Source of the DNA: CAIVSN01 sp036171455
GTDB lineage: Bacteria; Patescibacteriota; Gracilibacteria; BD1-5; UBA2023
DNA: 23,439 nt
Direction: 5' to 3'
NCBI GenBank assembly: GCA_036171455.1
Contig: JAVHRB010000002.1
Coordinates: forward strand, 1-23,439
Shown here one piece after another: positions 8,842 through 16,560 of the stretch. Under the pieces are notes generated by a model, which saw only the letters and a program-made list of their open reading frames with translations, had not been told where the DNA came from and searched no databases. Each line of letters starts with the position of its first letter. Position 1 is the first letter of the stretch. The position numbers and the translations under genes were made by a program.

Positions 8842-8871
8842 GCATCAAAGCAAAGACTTTCGCTTTGATGC
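8842..8871. repeat. Perfect 10-bp inverted repeat
   Basis: GCATCAAAGC (8842-8851) and GCTTTGATGC (8862-8871) form a perfect stem over a 10-nt loop. No strong T-run follows on either strand. On the minus strand it lies between the stop of the gene at 8901 and the SD of the possible small ORF, so it could be a processing or regulatory hairpin, or a weak terminator. Confidence 0.55.
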
Positions 8872-8900
8872 TGTGATTTTACAAATCAAAAACAACTGGA

Positions 8901-9791
8901 TTATGTGGACGAATGGTTTTGAATGACTTGTTTTCTTACGGTAGCTGCGGGCGCACCAAATCATTTGTATATTAGTATCCAAGCGGCAACCGTAGACTCG
9001 ATAGCCAGATGAAGTTGTGGATAATGTCGATCAAACGTGACGTGAAATTCGCATATGGAACGTATGAGATTCAAATGGTTTCGTTGTTCCAATGGTAAAA
9101 CGAAAGAGAAATTCTCCGGATCTACCGCCCAAAGATGATTTTCCGGTAGTCCTGCCAAAGCGGCAACCGTAGAACAAAACAGGGATTCCGCATAGTGCAA
9201 GCGTATTTTGTATGCTTCATGAAGATAGTGGAAATATCAGGGCTCTATATCATCGATTCGGTCAACCAAAGGGGTAAAATTATTATCGTTTGCCGCTTCG
9301 GGTACTCATGCCAGCATATCTTTTCCTACTATGTGCAAAACGGTCTTCTTGGTTGATATACAAGTACCGATGAGCGCCTCAGTTTGTTTCATAACATCGA
9401 GAATATCCGTCAGAGTTTTATGTATAAACCCGTTCTTTAAAAAAACCATCTCAATAATATAATTTCTCGTAACTGGGTTTGGATAGAAAGATTGCAGTAG
9501 AAATTCCAGCTCCTTTTGCGAAAGCTGGTTCATAATTATTCCTCATGTATCGCGAGTTTCCGGGGTATAAATCGGAGTCTCCACCGGCATGATTATGGAA
9601 TTCTGTATTTGGTAAATACCGATTTCATCTAATCAAAACAGTTCTCTGAGCAAATTAGATTGTCCAGTCATTATTAGATATTTGAGAATTTCATTACGCC
9701 CTTTTCAATCACTGGCTCCTATCCTTTTTTTTGTTTGGGCTATAGCATCGTTGAAGTCAGCTTCAATCATTCTTTCGGCTACCGTATTCAT
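8901..9791 (-). CDS. Hypothetical protein, unrecognised
   Basis: The frame is open with several TGA codons read as Gly and ends in TAA at 8903-8901. Starting at ATG 9791 it gives 296 aa (MNTVAERMIEADF). The frame stays open to ATG 9926 (341 aa), which is directly preceded by TAA. I prefer 9791 because a TATAAT lies on the minus strand at plus 9863-9858, within the longer form. The protein looks soluble and mostly helical, with no signal peptide or clear transmembrane segment. Two STVAA stretches are encoded by identical 16-bp sequences (8981-8996 and 9158-9173), 59 codons apart, hinting at an old internal duplication. I recognise no domain. It is divergent from the lipoprotein gene at 10039. 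Confidence 0.7.
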
Positions 9792-10038
9792 AAACACGAA
9801 GAGAAATATTACCCTATGATTGCAAATTAGGAGTTTTATACGAAAAGTCAATGAGTTATTATATAAGAACAGTCGTATTTTTTCAGAAGTACTTCTTTTC
9901 GTATTTGGTGCATGGGATATTTCCATTTATGCACAAAATGTATTCTACTAGCTACGATTCAGTTTTTAAATTTACTTGCATTTCAAATAATACCTTATAG
10001 GCTTTACTCATAAATTTTAATTTATTATTTTTAATTTT

Positions 10039-10443
10039 ATGAAAAAATCCTTATTCCTTTTATTTATGGTATCTCTAGTACTTGCATCATGTGGTTCTGC
10101 GGATAAAGCTGCTGTCGTTACTCCTCCTGTTGCTACTCCTGCAACCAAAGTTGCTGCGGATGCTCCAGCTCCAGTAGTAGTTCCTTCAGCGCCTGTAATG
10201 GGTACTGAACCGACTCCAGCAATTCCCGGAGAAGTTAATTCAACTGGAAGTGCTGCATTGCCAGAACTCGCTGTACCTCCAGCTGAGATTGTACCAACAA
10301 CTCCAACTACTAATGTAGTACCTACTGAGCCAACTCCAGCAACTCCTACGGTTGTAGCTCCTACTCCTACTCCTACTCCTACTCCTATCGATGTTCCTGT
10401 TCCTCCAGCTGGAACAGCGGGTACAACATCGACTGCACCATAA
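10039..10443 (+). CDS. Pro/Thr-rich lipoprotein
   Basis: The 134-aa protein starts MKKSLFLLFMVSLVLASCGS, a typical lipoprotein signal peptide with lipobox L15-A16-S17-C18, so after cleavage Cys18 would be lipidated and membrane anchored. The mature part is low-complexity Ala/Pro/Thr/Val, with a PTPTPTPTP segment encoded by a hexamer repeat. It looks like an extended surface stalk or spacer with no catalytic domain. There is no TGA, but it has few glycines. The leader is AT-rich without SD, and a strong terminator follows 23 nt after TAA, making it a single-gene unit. Frame and signal peptide are clear; the function is not. Confidence 0.85.
   Translation: MKKSLFLLFMVSLVLASCGSADKAAVVTPPVATPATKVAADAPAPVVVPSAPVMGTEPTPAIPGEVNSTGSAALPELAVPPAEIVPTTPTTNVVPTEPTPATPTVVAPTPTPTPTPIDVPVPPAGTAGTTSTAP
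10358..10387 (+). repeat. Hexanucleotide repeat CTCCTA x5
   Basis: Five consecutive CTCCTA units encode the Pro-Thr dipeptide run of the lipoprotein. Copy number may vary by slippage without breaking the frame. Confidence 0.9.
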
Positions 10444-10466
10444 TTTACTTATTAATGATACTAGTA

Positions 10467-10495
10467 TTCCCCCGGACAGTCCGGGGGAATTTTTT
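10467..10495 (+). terminator. Strong intrinsic terminator after lipoprotein gene
   Basis: TTCCCCCGG pairs perfectly with CCGGGGGAA around ACAGT, followed by six T. The stem is far more GC-rich than its surroundings. Confidence 0.92.
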
Positions 10496-10576
10496 GACGA
10501 AATGTTGCTTTCTCCTATGATATCATTTCAATACGTATTTTCCGATCGAAATCTTTCCCTTTTTCACGGGATAGGT

Positions 10577-10595
10577 TCCGATTTGAAAAATCGGA
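10577..10595 (+). promoter_or_regulatory. Leader hairpin before the 96-aa orphan gene
   Basis: TCCGATT pairs with AATCGGA over TGAAA, ending 13 nt before the GAGGAG ribosome binding site (10609-10614). It may shape translation or mRNA stability. No known class was recognised. Confidence 0.4.
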
Positions 10596-10608
10596 GAAGT
10601 ATCACAAC

Positions 10609-10614
10609 GAGGAG
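10609..10614 (+). promoter_or_regulatory. Shine-Dalgarno GAGGAG
   Basis: GAGGAG ends 9 nt before ATG 10624. It argues for that start over ATG 10616, which is only 1 nt from the site. Confidence 0.65.
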
Positions 10615-10623
10615 AATGGTATT

Positions 10624-10914
10624 ATGTATGTTGAATTTGCCCTTACGAGTTTTGCTCAGGTATCCGGGATTGGGGAAACCTTAATTTCCGGAATCGTTTT
10701 TGCTCTTACGGAAGGAGGACGTACCCCGTTCGAATTCCAAACGGCGATTGATATCCCCAGTATGCCAGCAGTTCAGACCGATGCGTGTGCAAAGTATATC
10801 ATTTCAAATCCAAGAATTCTTCAACAGCTCAATGATTGTCTGTTATTGGAATCGGGTAAACCGCTAGAGTTTATGTACTGTCCCATAGAGGGATTCAAAG
10901 TTGCACTGACCTAG
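10624..10914 (+). CDS. Hypothetical 96-aa protein
   Basis: A small ORF with a good SD and flanked by terminators. It contains no TGA codon. The sequence (MYVEFALTSFAQVSGIGETL, later a PFEFQTAIDIP segment, then NPRILQQLNDCLLLESGKPLEF) looks like a small folded cytosolic domain with three Cys. No signal peptide was seen and no family recognised. It is monocistronic: a terminator precedes it (10467-10495) and follows it (10924-10954). An SD is unusual in this window and suggests regulated or strong translation. Confidence 0.7.
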   Translation: MYVEFALTSFAQVSGIGETLISGIVFALTEGGRTPFEFQTAIDIPSMPAVQTDACAKYIISNPRILQQLNDCLLLESGKPLEFMYCPIEGFKVALT

Positions 10915-10923
10915 AACACAAAC

Positions 10924-10954
10924 GGCCGGAGATTCCACTCCGGCCTGTTTTTTT
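10924..10954 (+). terminator. Intrinsic terminator between orphan gene and gltX
   Basis: GGCCGGAG (10924-10931) pairs with CTCCGGCC (10938-10945) over a 6-nt loop, with seven T at 10948-10954. It lies between convergent genes. On the minus strand there is no comparable T-run, so it serves mainly the plus strand. Confidence 0.9.
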
Positions 10955-10965
10955 GAACAAAATGC

Positions 10966-12633
10966 TTAACTTTTAAACTCCTTTATGAAATCCGAGAGTC
11001 TCTTTTTGACTTCTGTCATTCCTAGTACCTGCATGGTTTCGTAGAGATCAGGTGAATTAGTACTCCCCGTTATGGCGATTCGGATTATCATGGCAAAATC
11101 TCAGAATTTTCCAGCATATCCTCACAATTTAAATTCCGCTCCATCACGGGCGAATTTGAACTTTGAAGCCAAATCTTTCATCCAAACGAGCCAATCTGTC
11201 CCGTTCATATTAATATCGAATGCATTTGAATATTCCGATACTATTTCTCATACCTGTTCTTTGGAAACTGGCAGGACTATTTCTCTACGCAATGACTTTT
11301 GATTTTCGAAGAACTCGCTCAAAAAAGGAACAAGATAACTCTCTACGTCCGAAAGTTTCGAGAACTTTTTTGGATCCCGATCCGTTCCCCGTTGGATAGA
11401 AATTGCTTTGAAGCAGAGTTCCTTGTGTGTGAGTATTTTTTGATAGAGTAGCGGTCGGAATTCCTGAGCCCAAACCAGTATGGCATCAAATAAATTCTCG
11501 TTACTCAAATGTGTTAAATAAATATTACTCACCGAATCAAGCTTTCTTAGATCAAAAAGCGCTCAAGATTTCGGCATCCGAGAAAAATCAAAAATATACT
11601 CGGAATAGGGGATATCCATATGTTCTGCTTTCCAAGCTTCAAATCCGGAATCGAGGATTCCACAGAGATAATTTTTGATAGCCTCCACTGGGTATCCGTT
11701 TTCAAAAAAATAAGTTACGTCAGCTTCGGAATCTTTTCGCTTGCTCAGTTTTCGCTTATTACCGTTATCAATTTTCATGAGTTGGGCGGTATGTGCATAT
11801 TTGAGCACAGGGATATTAAATGCCCGAAACAGCTGATAGTGCAATGGGAGCGATGGTAACCATTCTTCTGCTCGGAGCACATGCGTCGTACCCATGAGAT
11901 GATCGTCAACGAAATGAGCAAAATGATACGTGGGGATCCCATTATTTTTGAGAAGCACAATGTCATGAAAATTATCGTCCATTTCAATTTTTCAACGAAT
12001 CTCATCATAAACGGTTACTCTTGCACCTATGACTCATGGCGCTCGAAATCGTAGTACATAGGGATCTCCCGAAAGTATCCGTAATTTAATATTTTCAAAT
12101 GATTCACTTCTCCAAGGGGAGTAATTCCCATATACTCAAGGTACTTTGCCAATGGCAGACTGAGAATTCCGAATTTCTTCAACTTCGCTTTCGGTCAGAA
12201 AACATGGATACGCCAATCATTTTTGAACGATATGTTTGGCGAAGATATGATAAAATCGTACTCGTTTTGACTGTGTATATGGTCCGTAATTCCCGACTTC
12301 TGACATGTTTTCCCCGATGGCTCCTTCGTCGATTTTCACGCCGAAACGGGCGAGACCCGTGAGAATATCGGTTACGCCACTTTCCGTCTCGCGTTTTGTA
12401 TCGGTATCTTCAATCCTCAAAAAAAATACTCCCCGGTTCTGATAGACGAGCTGAGTGGATATGAGCGTCATATAGAGGGCTCAAATATGCAAAAATCACG
12501 TAGGACTTGGTGCGAGCCTTGTTACGAAATTCTCTTTTCTCTGAGGAAAAAGAGATTCCATGTCTAATAGAGTTTCCGTGACGTTCGGATAGAGAAGTTC
12601 GGCGATTTCCAGAGATTCTTCGGGGGACAGCAT
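10966..12633 (-). CDS. gltX: Glutamyl-tRNA synthetase
   Basis: The 555-aa class I synthetase becomes a single ORF only with TGA=Gly; TAA ends it at 10968-10966. It charges tRNA-Glu with glutamate in the cytosol. The HIGH-type motif is RLAPSPTGFLHIG, with both motif glycines (G46 and G51) encoded by TGA. RIEDTD follows the family pattern, the KMSKS-type loop is KLSKR (residues 295-299), and RIAITGSTNSPDLYETM near the end matches the conserved C-terminal region of bacterial GltX. About 38 residues precede the HIGH block, longer than the usual few. Whether it is discriminating or also charges tRNA-Gln (with GatCAB) cannot be decided. It follows an orphan gene on the same strand by 71 nt. Confidence 0.95.
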
Positions 12634-12704
12634 AAAAAGTTCTGAGTAACGAAAATATGTGCCGAATTATACGAAAAAACGACCCGATTACAAATACGAT
12701 GCCA

Positions 12705-13778
12705 CTATTTTTCTACTACTCCCAAGAAACTTCGTCATAAATCGTGATTGAAATTGAGAAACCATTCGTACTCCGCTTTTTGTGCAAAATACACGGCTCG
12801 TTGGAACGGAAAAGCTCATTCTTCTCCGACATTGGATTTTAGGGAATTCCATATGGTTTCCGCGTATGTGTTGTACGTTTCCGAAATACTGTCGATACCC
12901 GGGAAACCGAGCGATTGGAAAAAGTTCTCGAGTTGAGCAGGAGGGTTTTTTAATTCTTTACTCTCTAGTATCTGGCGGGCAAGTTCGAATCAGGATTTGA
13001 TTGACCGTTTCGTGAGCGTTGCCGGCCGGGGAAATTGAATGTCTCATCGTTGATCTATCGAGATAATCGGACATACCGGAGCAATTGATGGGATAATTGT
13101 GTTTCGATATATAGCGAGCCCCCAATATTTCTCAGCAATGATTGTATAGTCGAAATAATCTCGAATACTCCGATACAAATTGGGATCGCGTCGGGTTATG
13201 TCGATGGGAAATGCTTGGCGATCCGCTGCGTCATTCGCAACGTTAAGGATATGATTGCCAGCGAGTATAAACCATTGGAAACAAGATTCGTTTGGCATAA
13301 TGCCCCAAACCGATCCAAATATTCCGCCGGCCTTCTCAAATTTGCGAATCTGAGCGGGAAGTCATTGTTTTCCACCGGGAATCCGGTCTATAATTTCAGA
13401 ATGCATCATTCGTTTCAGAATTGAACCTGAAAACTCGCTGCAAGAAGGGGAAAGTGATATTGAATCTCATCATTTAAGAATTGCTTCCACTATGTGGGTA
13501 ATATCGTTGCAAAAACCCAATGGATAATGATCGATTTTCGTAAATCACCTGATACCTTTTGAAGAGCCGTCAAATGGTTTGCCAGTAATCTGCCGCACAG
13601 CGCTATCTACTTCTCATCGCAAATGCAGAGTAGTTTTCTCGAGATCCACCACATCGAAATAATCATGGAACAAATACTCCTGAATCTCATTGTATTCAGA
13701 ATCCTCTTCCATTCGGATAAGTTCGTGATTGTAGTCCACGGCAGGTTTATTTTCTGATATATTCGCTCTGTTTCTCAT
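12705..13778 (-). CDS. Hypothetical protein, unrecognised (357 aa)
   Basis: A continuous frame with several TGA=Gly codons (including a TGA-TGA pair at AILKGGD) ends in TAG at 12707-12705. ATG 13778 is preceded by AGGA with 6-nt spacing (plus 13785-13788); a TTG at 13820 would add 14 residues. The N-terminus is acidic (RMEEDSEYNEIQEYLFHDYF). The centre has HYPLGFCNDITHIVEAIL and PLC-like aromatic-rich segments (DYFDYTIIAEKYWGLAIYRN), and the end is helical (QRAVYFAQKAEYEWFLNF). No signal peptide or membrane segment is clear. I recognise no family. It lies upstream of gltX on the same strand, so it may be co-transcribed. Confidence 0.75.
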
Positions 13779-13937
13779 ATGGCATCCTAAAGATCGAAAA
13801 TAGGGGAGACTCAAATTCAATGTGGGAAATTTACGATAAATCTATATGAGTATTTGTTTTTTAGTCAAGAAAGAAACAAGCGAATTTAATTCGGTTTTTC
13901 TAGCGATTGATACTGGATGCGTTTATTCATTTTTCTG

Positions 13938-13967
13938 TTGACACTTTGAGTAATTTTTATATATATT
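13938..13967 (+). promoter_or_regulatory. Putative sigma70 promoter upstream of orphan gene 14075
   Basis: A perfect TTGACA (13938-13943) is followed after 18 nt by TATATT (13962-13967). Transcription would start around 13975, just before three tandem 18-bp repeats. The next plus-strand gene starts at 14075. Confidence 0.65.
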
Positions 13968-13994
13968 AATACATAAAAATTACTAGTCAATACC

Positions 13995-14048
13995 TAAGTC
14001 AGCAACTTAACATAAGTCAGCAACTTAACCAAAGTCAGCAACTTGAAA
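13995..14048 (+). repeat. Three tandem 18-bp repeats, operator-like
   Basis: Three consecutive 18-bp units share the core AAGTCAGCAACTT. In the first two, TAAGT-CAGCA-ACTTA is an interrupted palindrome with 5-bp arms; the third is slightly degenerate. They sit directly after the putative promoter and end 26 nt before ATG 14075. This suggests a multi-site operator bound by a dimeric regulator, or a repeated RNA element in the leader. No iteron-associated replication gene is present. Confidence 0.8.
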
Positions 14049-14074
14049 AATTTTCAATATCATATTTTGAACCC

Positions 14075-14962
14075 ATGAACAACGTCATAGATTTCAAAAA
14101 AGCTCGTGGTCTCCCTATCGAAAATTCACCCGATAAGCAGATAGCTTTTCGTACCTCTGCCAGTGTGACGGAATTGGTCCAGCCAGTAAAATTCAAGATC
14201 CATACCGAGAGATTGAGGCCGCAACTCGATATCTGAGCGGAAATATTTTTCAAGAAGCTCATTCAATCTGGGAAAGTAACCATTCTCAATTATTCACCCG
14301 GCATAGAGTTTACTTCGATTCTTAGCGTAGATGATGCTGCGGGAGAAGCATTCACTTTTCCCGTGGATAATTTCCTTCGGCTTACCGTAATGAAACCTTC
14401 CGATGTCACTCCAGAGAATATCGATGGTTTTCTTCTTGAATCGCTCAATTATCTCGGAATACAGATTGGAATGCAACAGGCAGAAGCAGATGAAGAATGA
14501 TTTGAGGAACAATCAATAGATTCAAATACCATGCATGATTTTTTTCCGGAATCTATACCGGTATTACGAGATCCCAATCATCCGGACGATTTTGTGTATA
14601 GCTGTTTCTTTTCAGAATCCACTCACTTCGTTACCAGCGTTACGGCAGAATACTTTCTCAAGCCCCATGAAGTTACAGTATTGGAGCTCATGTGCCTGGC
14701 AAGAAGAGATTTTATCGACGAGGGAAATTCCCTAAAAAATCAGGGTCACATGGAATTAGAATTCACTCAGAGAAGCGATATACGAATTACCCGGATTCCC
14801 CTCGATTTACTTGATAATATCTTATCAGAAGCCATTAGTAGGAAATCTCCGCTCACGATGAATTTTGACCCCGAAACTAGGATTCAAAAATACTGCGATT
14901 CACAGGTTTTTCCTCGTGTAAATCCTATGCTATACGATGAATTCGACGATGATTTTGAGTAA
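14075..14962 (+). CDS. Hypothetical protein behind tandem repeats (295 aa)
   Basis: The frame is open from ATG 14075 to TAA 14960 with two TGA=Gly codons. The N-terminus (MNNVIDFKKARGLPIENS) is short and basic, and the C-terminus is strongly acidic (YDEFDDDFE). No signal peptide or membrane helix is seen. There may be two related halves: the first has VKFKIHTERLRPQLDIGAEIFFKKLI, and the second has TAEYFLKPHEVTVLELMCLARRDFI. Similar half-lengths and a shared helical character are suggestive only. No family was recognised. The strong promoter and triple repeat upstream point to regulated, possibly autoregulated, expression. The gene converges with the diguanylate cyclase gene 25 nt away. Confidence 0.78.
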
Positions 14963-14987
14963 AAAATAATCGTAAACAGAAAGGATA

Positions 14988-16322
14988 TTACATAGATTTT
15001 TCCATTCTTGGATTTTTTCGAACGGGGAGTAGAAACTCTTCTTTCTTACTATCCTGTGCAATATCCAACAAGTTGTCATTATACGAAATTACCCGATTTC
15101 TCCCTGTATGTTTCGCATAATACAACGCCCTGTCGGCTTGTTCCATTATATCAGCTTGATTATTGCTCATTTTATCGAGTTCGATATTTTGAAACGTAGA
15201 AATCCCTATACTTATAGTAATAGAACTGGTTGGCATCGAAGTATCTCCATTCTCAAATTTAGATAATCGATTCTCAATAGAAACTCGTAGTTCTTCTCCG
15301 ATTTTTAGGGCTTGTTCTGAATTTACTCCTACAAGCTGAATAACAAATTCCTCACCGCCAATTCGTCATATTTCCGCATAAACTTTTTGACCTTCTCAGG
15401 AATTTGCATGATTGATCGCCGAAACGATTTTTTCCAATTTCCGTTCCAATGTTTTGGCTACAATTTGAAGAGCCTTATCTCATCATGAATGACCGTATCG
15501 ATCGTTTACTAGTTTGAAATGATCGATGTCTATAGCCAAAATTGCCCGGTTTGCGATTGGATATTTCTTTAAAAGGATACCTGACTTTGTAAAAAATCAT
15601 CGCCTACTGTTAATCCCCGTCAGTAAATCCGTTTGGATCATCGAAATATGCTTTCGTATAATAAGGTTGTTTTCTTCAAGAATTATCACGTACTGCAACT
15701 GGGAAATATGCGAACTAATATATTGTAGAGTCTGATTTACGGCTGATTGTATACTCCGAACCATTTTTTTAGATTTGTCATACCTAACGAATTCAACAAA
15801 TCCAACTACACGGTCTTCAATGGAAATCGGATAGATTTCCAATCATTTTTTTATCGGAACTTCCAATTTTTCACGACTCAGTACGCTCCTAAAATTCTTT
15901 GTTTCATGTTCATTGATTCATGATTGCATGAGTTCATATGAATTTTCAAAAAGTGCTAAAAACAAATCAGAATCATGCATTTCCGTAACATGCTCATTCG
16001 CAATAGGAATATAATATTTCAAATCACACTTCAAACGTTCTGGAAGCGTATTTAGTAAATAATTGAAAAAACTGACGTAGTCTCCGACGTTAATAGCATG
16101 AAAATCACTCAGAATCGTTTCGACTCCATGCATGACGTGTCTGCAAATCTGTAATTTCTTTTGAGCTACGAACGCATTTCTTCTCTCCCGAGTGATTATT
16201 ACTGATTGTTCAAGTATGATTTTTTCTTTCTTGGATACCAAATCCTGTAACTCGGCAAGCTGTGAAAAAAGTTGTTCCACACTCGTGGAATTTCATGAAT
16301 TCGCCATATCAGTTTCTAACAT
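14988..16322 (-). CDS. Diguanylate cyclase with N-terminal sensor region (GGDEF)
   Basis: The 444-aa protein has eight TGA codons read as Gly. The C-terminal GGDEF domain is clear: LTGINSRRGFF, AIDIDHFKLVNDRYGHSGGD (both glycines of SGGD encoded by TGA-TGA), GRIGGEEF with the active-site loop at residues 322-326, ISIGIS, and DRALYYAKHTGRNRV. It should make cyclic di-GMP from two GTP. The usual RxxD inhibitory site just before the GG(D/E)EF loop is not seen. The N-terminal 230 residues begin with a coiled coil (residues 10-45) followed by a probable GAF-like sensor domain (YPISIEDRVVGFVEFVRYD fits a GAF strand pair). No membrane segment is present, so it senses a cytosolic signal. ATG 16322 is chosen; ATG 16307 is an alternative. 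It is divergent from topA. Confidence 0.92.
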
Positions 16323-16360
16323 AGGTTCATATGTAATATAGGTTTGAAATTCGATGAACC

Positions 16361-16379
16361 AAAATATGATTCATATTTT
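16361..16379. promoter_or_regulatory. 19-bp palindrome in the divergent region
   Basis: AAAATATG-ATT-CATATTTT is an 8-bp perfect inverted repeat with a 3-nt centre. It lies 39 nt from the diguanylate cyclase start and 182 nt from the topA start. The spacing and symmetry fit a dimeric repressor site, although AT-rich sequence raises the chance of coincidence. Confidence 0.4.
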
Positions 16380-16414
16380 GTATCATACAATACGGCAAAA
16401 AAAATATCAAACCT

Positions 16415-16433
16415 ATTTCTATTGGATAGAAAT
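16415..16433. promoter_or_regulatory. Second 19-bp palindrome in the divergent region
   Basis: ATTTCTAT-TGG-ATAGAAAT has 8-bp perfect arms and a 3-nt centre, the same geometry as the palindrome at 16361-16379 but a different sequence. Confidence 0.4.
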
Positions 16434-16475
16434 ATCCCTCATTTCGGCAAAAATAACAAAAATTTTAGATTTCTT

Positions 16476-16504
16476 TTGACAAAATTCGGAAAAGTTACTA
16501 CTCT
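16476..16504 (+). promoter_or_regulatory. Putative topA promoter
   Basis: TTGACA (16476-16481) and TACTCT (16499-16504) are separated by exactly 17 nt, giving a leader of about 50 nt before ATG 16561. Confidence 0.6.
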
Positions 16505-16560
16505 CTCGGTCTAAATGGGCAAATGTGCCGAATGCCATACCCCCTCTATAACTTCATAAT

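Noticed and set aside
13995..14048. Three 18-bp repeats as a CRISPR array or replication origin iterons
   Set aside because: The repeats are directly contiguous with no spacers, and there is no cas or rep gene nearby; their position after a promoter fits an operator better.
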